Source of the DNA: Lutjanus erythropterus
Taxonomy: Eukaryota; Chordata; Actinopteri; Lutjaniformes; Lutjanidae
Assembly (NCBI GenBank): GCA_020091685.1
Contig: CM034607.1
Coordinates: 20,079,221 to 20,143,220 of the forward strand
Length of the DNA: 64,000 nucleotides
Direction of reading: 5' to 3'
Shown: positions 13,188-25,100 of the stretch, one piece after another
How positions within the stretch are numbered: position 1 is the first letter of the stretch
Layout of the letters: each line of letters starts with the position of its first letter
Notes under the pieces: generated by a model
Told to the model about the DNA's origin: nothing
The model's input: the letters and a program-made list of their open reading frames with translations, nothing else
The model's database searches: none
Made by a program: the position numbers and the translations under genes

Positions 13188-16100
13188 TGTATGTGTGTAT
13201 TAACTGTCAAACAGCTTACACACATACCTTGCGCCCGTGTGTGATGTACTCTTATTTAAAAATCTTTCTCCTCAGATAGATAGTTACTAGAAAGACGACG
13301 CACTTTATAAAAATGATGCAAAATATAAAAGACAGCACTATCAGCTCAAATCAGTAGCTTAAGATAGCATTTTGATTTATTAAAATCCCTTTCATTTCCT
13401 TGAACATCAGCTGCCACATTAAACTCTGGCTGATTGCCATGACCCATTATTTACTTTTCTTCCTGTCTTTATGGGGTGGACTCATATGGACATATTCAGG
13501 GCTTCAGGAGAACTGACACAGAAAATAAGTCAACAGGTTTTAATGATTGGCCAGAGCTTGTTAACTTTTATGTACACAGGCTATTAAAAAGAAAAAGTCT
13601 TGTACACCACACTGAAAACACCAACATCATTACTGGTGGTTTGAGGTCAGGGTTGGGTTTTTAATGAAGTTAGATGTGGGGAGAACAAAAGCATTCTTGG
13701 GAAAAGCAAAACAGTGAATACATTCATTGTGTATCATGCTTAAAGCATTTCAATTTCCTGCTCATCTAGAAGCCTACCAGTATGTTGGGTTTGCTGAAAC
13801 AGCTTGTAAATCAACAATATGTGCGCTCTGAGTTTGTCACACCACGGGAATGAGTTATTAACCACATAACAATTTTTTAATCATTAAAATTTGGTTAAGT
13901 ATATAAAATTAGGTCTAAAAATTGGCATGTCACTGAGCTATGTTTCAGTTCCACCAAAAAAACCCTGAACACAGAAATGGTGAAAAAACATTTACCGGTC
14001 TACCACCATGATTTAGCACTACACAGTTCTCAGTGTTTCAACATGTTTTCAGCAAAGAGTGCTGTACCTGTCAATAGTGGCAGTGCTGGGCTCCTCTCCA
14101 CAAAGCTCAGAGTACCAGTACTGGGCTGTGTTTTGGTTGTAGTCGCCAAACTCGGCCTGGGCCAATAGCGCACTCAGCTCCTCCGCTTGTTCTGAGCCCA
14201 TACGTAGGTGACCGTTGTGGAGGTCCTCCTTCACGTGCATGAAGAAGATATGTCTACAGGAGAGGAAGACAAAAAAAAACAGTTGCCAAATGGGAAATCT
14301 TTCAATTGTGATTCAGCAGACAAGGGTGCCTGACCTCCATCTGCAGTCGGTAATATAGAGTGGTCACTTTCATTGTTTGACTGACTTTCATGTGTAATCA
14401 CTGAGGAGTCAGGACGTCTGGAGCACACACAGTCCAGAGCAGGTGGTCATTGCAGGGAATTTTACTACAGACAGCAGGTGTTTGTATGAATGTGTGTTTG
14501 TGTGTGTAGCAGACGGGAAAGGCCACAGTGACTCACTTTCTCTTTGCCAATCTCTTCCTAAAAACACGCGGATAGAACTTCCTTTAAGTGCGAAGGCACT
14601 AGAGGCTCTGAAAGTGGAAAATGCGACAGGGGAAAGTAGTTACAGGAATTAATCAATGTTTTCTGCAGCAGAGGAAGTACTTCACAGAGGGCAACTGTGG
14701 GCCAATGTCTGACCACCACTGTGTGTTATTAAGCCAGAAGACTGAATGTTGAATAGAATAATGAATTACAATGGCCGGCATCCTGCCTAAATGTGATTCA
14801 ATAACCCCCTCATTAAACAATACGCCCATATAAAGGACAAACCACATTGCCACTAATCTTTTTTTTTGCCTGACGTACAGGAATTTTTGTTGGGTTTATG
14901 AAGTAATACTTAATCTTTGATAGTTCAAAGATTAATGGTGGCCAGGAACAACAATTGTTATTGTTTAGGCTGCAAGACTAAATGAGAACACCCAGTTCTG
15001 TTGTGGCCAAGGAAAACAGCAAAATTCTCAAAAACCAAATAAGCCATGGCTGGTGCTTTCCATTGTTTTGACCAGAAGATGTGAGGAATTCTTTCCTTCT
15101 ACCAGCTGGAGACAAGACTTCATGAGGAGTTAACACCCTGATGGCATGACAAGCCCTGAACTAAAGTAACCTAAAGAGATCCTCCCTTGGGATGGCCTAT
15201 GGCACACTAACCTTAAGGAGATTGTACAGGCACCAGCCTGCTTGTAGTCACCTGCTTCTGTCCGACAAACAAGTCGGACAGCTTTTCACCGGACAGTGTT
15301 GCTGACTAGCTGTTTGGTTTGCTTGGTGACAACAGTTCTGTTATTTTAATGTTTTGCCTTTTTATTTCTCTTGTGTTTTCTGTGGGCTAATGTATGTATT
15401 CTACCCTGTTAAACTACAGGTGGTTCAGTCTTGATCAGGGCTCCCTGGAAGAAGAGATCTAGTGTCTTAATGGGACCTTCCTGGGTAAATAAAAGAAAGG
15501 ACACTGCTCAAACGACCTGATCTGAAAAATTTGTACTTGAATAAAGCTCTACTTTGGCATCCTGTTTTGACTAAGAGTTCTAGCAGTAGAACAATTCAAG
15601 GCACGAAGCTGAATGTTTTGACCTACTAGATCTTGATGTGGTAGACTAAAAGCAGACTGCCTGAAACTGCTTGTTATTTCCACATGAAAAAAAAAAAAAT
15701 CCCCCTTGGGCTACAGTTCTCTTTGAAGCCCGATGCAGAGACATTTTTCATTTGTGCAAATCAGGTCAAACTGTGACTTGGGGATATTTGAGAGGGTTTA
15801 GAGGGACAACTGAGTGGAGGGGGGAGGTAGTACTCATGATCACCCTTTTATTAAGTTTATATGAACCCATTGTGTTTTGTTTACAACCCCGCTTAGAAAT
15901 AAGTTGGGATGTTGCGTAAACCATAATGCAATCAATTTCATAATGAGCGCATATTTGCAAAAGACCCATATGGTTTCTTCATTTAAACATTGAATATCTA
16001 GTCTTTGTACTGTATTGAGTTGAATATAGATCTCCAAGTCCAATTTATATTGTTTGGAGAGATGTCTTGCAATAACTACAAAGGGAGAGTGAGCTGGAGG

Positions 16101-19100
16101 TGACGTTTCCTTTGTCGTCTTGTGGGACTAAAATCCCAGACTCCAATGGGAGCAGAAAATGCACACTTGTGTATTGTAGCTGCTCCAGTATGCAATAACA
16201 GACACACCTCATCCAGCACACGTTCACGGTGCTTCTGAGGAGTAACAACAGTAGCGCAAAAGCAGCTGTGAGGCACACAAACAAAGTCGGCCTACACCGC
16301 CCCTGATAAAGCCAGACCATAACAACGAAGCCCCGTAGCTGACTAGCCTCAGGCATAACAAATAGTGCTTTGATATGGTGTTAAACATCCCATTCCCTCC
16401 AACACACACACACACGCACGCACACACAAACACTGCACCCTATTGTGTCAGGCCCAGCAGGCGTCATGTGATGGAGCGCTGCTAGTTAGCTACCTGCCCG
16501 ACACAAACAATAGGGCTGACTTTTTACTACAGGGTGCCGACACAGGGTTACTATAGGGCAAGCCGTGAAGGTTACTCTAGTTCAGGCGGGGATTGGCGAG
16601 AGGTTACTGTCGGTCATTGTGCCGATGAGCAAGGCATTTAATATCTTAACAGGTTTCGTCAACATGTCCAGGCCTGTCACAGTGACAGTTTGTCTCCTCA
16701 TGTTACTTATTCTGAGTTTAACCTCAGTGTTGTTTGACCAACCATCTGTGACAGTGTGCCCTGTGGCACGCAACTTTTGTCCACCGAGCTGCTGAGCAAG
16801 ACATCCGACTCCTCTGTTCCCACTGTGGTGGGCACCCACATGTGTAAACAGGTGCGCATGCCTTGCTGAGCTTAAGCCAAGATTCCAATTATCAATTGAA
16901 AGAAACCACCGATCGTAAACCAGGCGGACAGTAGGAAAAGGTAACTACAGTTCACCGAGAGCTGTTCCTGCCTGCCTGACTAGCTAACTGACTTCCCTGA
17001 GGCTGTATGAGAGACATCAGATAACGCACCCTGCCAAACATCACAAAAACAACATGACTACAAATCGACAACACGCAGCTGCTTCACATGCCGAAGGTAA
17101 TAATTTCTCCCACTGAGGCCCCTGTGAAGCTGCACCGCTACTGTATCCGCTCTAAACAGCAGCTTCACACAGCCGTGAGAATTTACTACATAACTTTTTA
17201 TGATACCAAGGACAGAAGTTTTGTACAGATCACCCTAAACACAGGCTGACTCGTCTGTTGACTGTTTTAGTCATACATTTTTCCAGCTGTATAATTATTC
17301 AGAACAGGGCTGCTGGTGGGGGCCGTGGGCCAAAATTGGCCTGCTGTGTCTCTAGCCACAACAAATTAAAGATAATTTAATTTATTTATTTTTCGTTGTA
17401 GGTAGAGCTGCAACAATTAGATAATTAATAGACTGAAAGACAATTATTTGCATTCGTCATTTGCTGGGTCCAGCGTCTTAAATGTGAGGATTTGCGGCTT
17501 TTCGTTGTTGTTTATGACCGTAAATAAAAAGACTTTGGGTTTCAGTCTGTTGGTTGTACAAAAGAAGCATTTTTAAGACATCACTTTCAGCACTGGGAAA
17601 TTGTGATGGGCATTTTTTTATATTTTATAGACTAGTTATTAGTTAATTAATTGTAGAAATAATCAGCAGATAGCGGTTATGGGCATACACAAAATTATGC
17701 TGGTAACTCTTGGGAGACTAGTGGCAACAGAAAAGAGCACTGAGTCTGTATGCAACACAAGAAATTTAATATGAATCTTCGTTTATGCGGATTTATTTTT
17801 GTGAAGCATAATGCTCTTTATATATATAGGATCCCTCATTATTATAATTTTATTTCATAATCAGATCATGGCAGGTAGAGTGACACTTGGCAGAGAAAGT
17901 ATCTTAGTACCTTTTTGCATATAAAAAATGATAGGTGTTAGATTTTGACCCATGCCCACCAATAAACTCCTGATTTATTATTAAAAAAGTGTCATACACT
18001 GCTACACTGATATCTAAGCTTCCTCCTTGTCTGCTCCGACAGCTGGACCAGACCGGTTTCTCAGGTGGTGTAGTGCTGCCTCAGCACATGTCAAGGTCCA
18101 TCCTAAATTCAGGGCATGAGAGAGATGACAGCTCATAAATCCACAACATTTGAGACAAACTGATGTGACGTGACTGGACGAGAGGACACGCACAAAAAAA
18201 GATGTTATTCCTTTATAAAGCTATCAGAGTTGCGCAAGCCTGTAACCATGGTGGCAAGAGACAACAGAATGGATAAATAACCCCCAGTGTTCAACCGACA
18301 CGCACTCCGAGCAGAATTACTTTTTTTTAGAAGGGCCAGATTTTTTAAAAAAAAAGCACATTTCCTGTATCAGTTTGATTCTCCCAAATCCTCTCTGCCT
18401 TAACATCCTGTGTTAAAACTTTAATAAAATGCATAATTGTGCTTAAGATAATCTTCTAATAAACAACATCCATAATTCACAATGATTCTGAATATGTTTA
18501 TTGTGAGAACTTAGCATGTGATATAATTTTGTTTCATTCTTAGAGATGATCAAACGGCTGGATTGAGGTTGTTAACGCCATTAGAACAGGCCTTTGATAG
18601 GAAATGAAGTTGCTGTGACTCATGAGAGTGACTTGGCCAAACAGAATTCACAAGACTAAAATCTGTCTCGTGCTGGGACCGCTCCTTTGTATGAGCCAGT
18701 TTGATTCACTACGTGGAGGAGCAACACACATTACTATTCAGACACACACGCACATGTGGTGTCATGGAGTCATCCGTGAAGTGTGCTGCAGCCATCAGCG
18801 CAGCATCCCCTTATTCTTTAGACGCAGACTGAATGCCAGGAAGTCAGGTGCTGCTGAGACCAAAGACTCCTGGCCTACTTTTACCGTATTACACTGTATA
18901 CACCCTCGTCATTGTTTTGTCCTTCACAGAGATAACCTATAATCATAGTCTTAAGAGGCTTACTCATTTACAGTTATATATCCTTGTGAATGCAAGCAGC
19001 ACAAGGAGAAATAAACGCTCTTCAAAAACAGTGGTTACGGGGGAGGAGAGGTCATGTGGGGTGCTGCTGCGGGAATGTGTGAATACTTGATTGCCTGGCT

Positions 19101-22100
19101 GGAATAATTAAATTAAAGCAGGCCCAAACTCCGAGAAAGAATATTTGAAAATGGGTCACTGACTACAGAGCCGAGCATAGGGGACAGGGGATGAGATAAC
19201 TCAGCTGATTTCCTCTGGCCTCTCTTTGACCTGTTCAAATTTCTACCACTGAAATATCCCCAAAAATGCAGTGTTGGTGCATTCTGAGCACCTCAGTGTT
19301 GGATCGTTTGGAGCGTTTTATGAGAGCAAGAAAAAAACAAGAACAGTCGCACTTTTTCTGGTAGCTGGAGACTCATTACCAAGTCAACTAAACTCTCTCC
19401 GCCCATCTATAAAACTCATTGTTTCATTTTTATGTTTTCTGCTCCTGCCCCAGTGTCTGTTCCTCCAGTCGGCAGAATGTCAGCACCACACAGAAGAACA
19501 AAACGTCCTCACCAAACTGAAACCTAACACCTCTGCCTGGAGACTGCACCTCGCCCAGCCAATCACCAGTAGAGTTTCAGACCTCATCGGTTGGGCTCTC
19601 AACAATGCGGTTTGTGAGCTAGTCAAATAACACACTGCCAGAAGCTGTGTACTCAGAGGTTACTATCTGTCAATGAACTATAGTAAACTCTGCTAAACAT
19701 CTTCTCCCGACATGTAGGCTGCATGGAAAGTCAGACAAACACTTATTGTAGTTTTAATTTAACCAGGGGGTTGCAAAATGATCATTTCAAGCACTAAATA
19801 TAACACATAGGCCTTTTTATCTCTGCAGAGTTGGACTGAAAGCAATACAACATAAAACAAAGAAGCTGTTTGTATGCTAAATGCCTCGGGGCTTCAGGCT
19901 GGTGCTCTGTACTGGATGGTAAAACAGTGATTAAAGCCCAGCATCAATCCTGAGTTCAGACGCCAAACAAATATAACAATTCTGTCATTCTTGGACAAGG
20001 ACTAATGTTATGACTTCAAACAAGACAAACCAGGGCTGGGTTATTCGAGTGCAAAACAAACGGAGAGGCAAAGAAACTCTCAGGGAAAGTAAAAACGTCT
20101 AATCACAGACGGTGGAGCATGCTGATAAAAACTTGTGTGGTATTTTGGGACATTTGATGAAGACCCACAGGCATCTTGTGTGATCTTTGGCTCGATCGTC
20201 TCCGTAGCCTGCCGCAGAGAGCTAGAAATGATAAGTGGTGTGTGACCTGAATAAATTACCTCAAATTGTTTTGTGCGGAACATCCAGCTGAAGAGGCAGC
20301 GGAGGAATTTTCTCAGACAGATAATCTTCTTGTCTCAGTTTTCGTGGGTGAGCTAATATAAGATTTAACTGTAATTTGATGTTGTAGAAACAAAGCAGAA
20401 TGGTGCACTATATATAATTTAGTCGAGGTAAGGAGAAACCTGTAATATACTTGATGTAATAAATCATAAAATGACCATATGTCAGAAATTAAAGAAACAT
20501 TCGATGGCTCAAACTTGCTGTTTGGGCTGTAATATTTGCTAGTTTGGTTCGTGCAGCTGCGATATATAAATGATTAGTTGTGAAAATGTTCTTGGTAAAT
20601 CCATGCAAAGTGAAGTCTTTGTTTTGTAAAATCTTTGCTCAGTTGATCCATTCCACAAACTTTAGGCAGGCTTGGAACCTATCCCACCATGTACTGGGGG
20701 AAAGGCAAGGAAACACCCTGGATAGATCGATAGTCTGTCGCAAGGCAGGCAACACATTCAGTTCTACAGATTTAGTCACCAATCCCCCCTCTCTCCCCCA
20801 ATCAGCAGGTCTTTGAACTGCCTGTGATTATATAAGAAGGATGGGTCACTCTTCTGTGAAAGAAATTACATCAGTAGAGCAAAGTCTTTAAAGTTGGATT
20901 TAAATGTTTTTTATTTATAATCTGGAATTATTTCCAATACTGTGCTACATTACAGAAAAGACATGGGATCTTCATGGGGGAAAAAAAAAGGCAAACTTGC
21001 CTCGTCATAATTAAAAAGACAGTGATTAAAGTTAAAACTCGTTTGACTTCTGGTTTGGATTTAAGCTAAATATCTAAAATCACCCAAAGGGGGTAAACAG
21101 GTTAACAATCAGGGCCTCTGATAAAGCCTCTAATAGCTGTGTGGATCCAAAGTTTGCCTGATCAGAATGTTAAATACAGGGTCTAATGAAGGGGAAACAT
21201 TCACATATTTAAACCAGAAACACCCCCCAGCAAGTGCTGTTTAATCATGCAGATAACACAGGCTGTTGTTCAGGCTCTTGGGTCAGTGTCCCTTAACCAA
21301 TAAACACTGTTACTTCCCTCAGGCAGGCGGTTACATCACGTCACTTGATACCTCACGGAAATACAGATGAAGGCAATTCAGATGATTTAGAAGCAATCGT
21401 ATTTTGGGGAAATGATTAAGCCAAACCACTGGAAGGTTTGAATGACCCTGCCTCAGTCTTTGTTCAATGTAACACGTTATGCATTTGCAAAAAAGTGTCC
21501 CATTTGCAAAGCAAGCTGGGAAATACTACATTTATAAAGCAGGCCTGGGAGAAATGGGTAAATGGAGAATCCAAAGCAATGAGATTAAAGAAGAAAGGGT
21601 TTTAGAAGAAAGGAGACACGGCTGCCACAGAATCAGTCTGACTTTAAGCCTTACAACTCTAACAGATATGGCCTGCACTTCGGTTGTGTGCGTGAGGAAA
21701 AACCCCTTCCAGAGGTTATCCAGGTAATGTTATCACTGATTGTAGAAAATTAGACTAGCCAACTGTATTATAAGCAGCCAGTATCCATTTTTTTGTGATT
21801 TAAATACTATGAAAACATAGCAGCACACAAATTAACAAAAAGTACCAAAATAGTCGGCTGCATGTGAGCACAAACCATCGGAGTGACCTGCTAGGTTTTA
21901 CGTGGCAGCAGAGCACACAGCAGCTTATATAAGCAGCTCTGTGCATGCTCAGTCCAGTGGTTATGTAATAAGGCCTATAAGAAGGGCGTAGAAAAAGAGG
22001 CCCACCCTGCAGCTCAGCTGAGAGTTGTGGTACCATAAAGGCCCCTTTGCTTTGTCCATATGCTGCTGAGAACATCGACTCCCGCTCACATACACTTGCT

Positions 22101-25100
22101 ACTTACAAAGCTACGGAAACATGCTGTGTGATTACAGAGCAAGTCAAGTGGCTGATGTTGAGTTTCTTCCATTAACTTGCTCACTTGCTCACAGGTAAAT
22201 ACAACAAACATGCCAGGTGACACACACACAAAAAAAATACAACTACTACATTTTCTGTAAGCTGTGAGTAAGAGAATGAGCAAGCAAAAACTGTGCAATA
22301 CAGGAAGGTTTTCTGCATTTGCTATGATGAGGTGTGACTGCAAGCAGAACGAGTTGTGCAGAGGCTGTGGTAGTAAGTAGGTCAAAGGTGACAGCACATG
22401 AAATGACTGAAATGGGTCTCTGCCTGGTCCCTCAAAGCAAAAAACCTTATATTCCAAGGTTTTTTTGTCCACTTGCACGTTCTGGCAAGTGGGTCAGAGG
22501 TCTCCTTGTCTAAAGTTTTTAGTTTAGTTACTTTTATTTATTAGCAGTTATGAATAACATCAAATTGCCATGTTTAATCTTGGGCTAGTGTTTATTAAAT
22601 GTGAGAGGCTGAAAACAGCATTTTCTGACATTTTTAGATGAAAAATCACTTCTAGTTTAATTCTTTATCACTAGCCCAGGCAAGAAAGTGAGCTGCTAGA
22701 TTTACTTGCCCAACATGGCATTTTAACAGCCCCCAGCAAGCACGCCATCCATATTGACATTTTAAACTTTCACCACTTATTACAATTAATTTGAGCATTC
22801 AGTTTTGCGGTGTTGTAAATGTACAGCAGTTTCCCAGTGCTGTGTGTTGGTCTCCTAAATGCCACTGCTGTGTGGTGTCAACATCTTGCTCTCATCTCTA
22901 AACCGGATGCCAGCGTTTGCTCCTCTACCACTTAAATGATATCACATCTGAACAGATGGATGGCATGAAGGCTGCGCCAAATATCTAACACATAACTTGA
23001 CAGCGTGTTGTTGGTGTGTGCCATGTGTGAGTATTTATTAGCAGCAACCCCGCATCCACTTGCCTGCCATCTCACATCTTTATCTCACCTTTTTTCACAA
23101 CCCCACGACCCCCACCCGACGTCAGCCATCTGTTGATAACCCCTGCTAATCTGGTGGAGGTCAGAGCGCAGGCAGCCAAGTGTCCTCCACGCACACACAC
23201 TCCCCCTACCCGCTGCCGCCGCCTTTCACTTTCTTCTTCAAAGGGTTTGCCAAATATGGGCCAGTGTGGGGGGGGTGTGCAGGGCAAGAGGAAGTGTGAG
23301 GAGGGACAGGTTCTCTCCGACAGTGATTAAAAATATGGCAAGAGAGCAAAGTTGATGCCTTTATATTTGATGGGAGGGAAGACGGAGCGAGAAGCAGCTG
23401 GAGGTGGGGATGTGGGCGAACTGGGGGAGCAACTGAGAGTGAACTGGAATGCCAGACCCCGGCCAAAGCAGATACATGTCAGTTTAATGAACAGCTCTAG
23501 TGGCGTGCTGTGTGTGTGAGGGCAAGAGCAGCGTGGCGGAGCTTGAAAAGACACCAAACAAATTTCCCCTCAAGTCTGCCCTCCCTACACATCTACGGTT
23601 CCAACCCTGCAGTATCAAACACTCGCGGCACCGCCTGGAGGGTGAATCTAACATCCGCAGTATCACGCCAGACAGACAGTGTGTGTAAAATAAGTTTTTT
23701 TGGACAGGTTCCGAAGGCTGCGAATGTACTTGCTATTTATAACTTCAAACATCACTGGTGCTGGGGAATACTGAGTCAGGATCTAGACTTGTCAAGGCTT
23801 CTTACTTTGTTCTGACTTTGCAGCAGAGAGTTTTTGCTAGTTATTAAGTTTAAGGGAAAACCTCACTTTTTGGGTACATGTGATTACAAATCTCTCAAAT
23901 GAGCAAAATTTTTTTATCCCAGTGCTTTCAAAAAATATTGAATACTAGCTGCTACAGTGACTCATAATGACTTATTCCTGTGGAAAAAAACAAAACCCTG
24001 ATGAAAACACCCTACACTGACCTGACGCACAGTTTCCAAACAGCATCTGCAGAAAAGTCAAACAGAGGGCTGTGCCTTTGTTCAGACAAAAATGACCACA
24101 AACAATTGAAACAAAAAACAGCACAACAAAAGTTATTTTGAGTTGAATGGGGGCAGTGACAGAGGTCCAGGCTGTCACACAGAGGGTCCCTGGGGGCAGG
24201 CTCAGAGAAACACACAGCCCCAGAGCTGCTAGATCACATTTCCTGCCTGGTCCTCTGTCAGAATGACCTATAATAACCCCAGAAGCACCCAGGGAAGAGG
24301 TTACTACAGGGCATTTCACTGTATTGGAAACAAAGAGATAAGATCATGCTAGGGGAACTTACTAACCCTTGTTTTTTTTTTACTGACATGTGCTCATCAT
24401 TGCATGTCATAAGGAAATAAAAATAGATTTTAATGATGAACAGTTCAGTGAATGTTTTCAGAGCAGGTGACAAGTTGATCTGCAGTAGAGAATGTGTCAT
24501 AAAAGAAGTGGTTAAATACTATCATACTCATTCATATGCCCATAAACAAATGTGGTGAATTTAATGTGGTAGATTTGCACACACTAGCTATGCTAGTGTT
24601 GACACAATTCCACAATTGGAATTTCTAATTTCAATACAATACCTTGAAAAATATTGACACAACATATGAGGGCATAAAATTTTTAGACTTTTATTAAAAG
24701 ATAAATATAACAAGCCCTTAACCTGACAACGAGACACCTAACCCATTTAGAAACATTTGTTTTTTCTCTTAAGATTAGGCCTTTAAACATAAGTAAACAA
24801 TCTAATAAACTAATCTGAGAATTTAAGTTAATAGTACGGTCAGTGTCTAAGTTAATTTACTTCTGACCAGTCAAAAGTGGCGGTGCTGTGGGCACTGCAG
24901 CGTTGTGTGTGTCAATGTGCAGCTGGTGCCGTTGTACTGATGGTGTGGAAAATGAGTACAGCAATTGTATAAGTTGATACTGTAAAATGCATCTTTATGA
25001 CATACTGAGCTGCCACAATACAAGAGAAGCAGCATCATCAGATGGCACCGTGTTTTTCTTAAGTTAGTTAAGCAGCGCTCATCCTGATCATGATAAGATA

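Noticed and set aside
12836-13225. 129-residue minus-strand ORF beginning with a His-Thr repeat
   Set aside because: The start is translation of the GT microsatellite; the rest has no protein-like pattern and lies in mylip intron 3.
19271-19630. 119-residue plus-strand ORF in mylip intron 2
   Set aside because: No domain, signal or splice context recognised; composition is ordinary for intronic DNA.
23072-23815. Several overlapping ORFs on both strands in the GC-rich block
   Set aside because: Pro/His/Ser-rich low-complexity translations in all frames, as expected where G+C rises and stops become rare.
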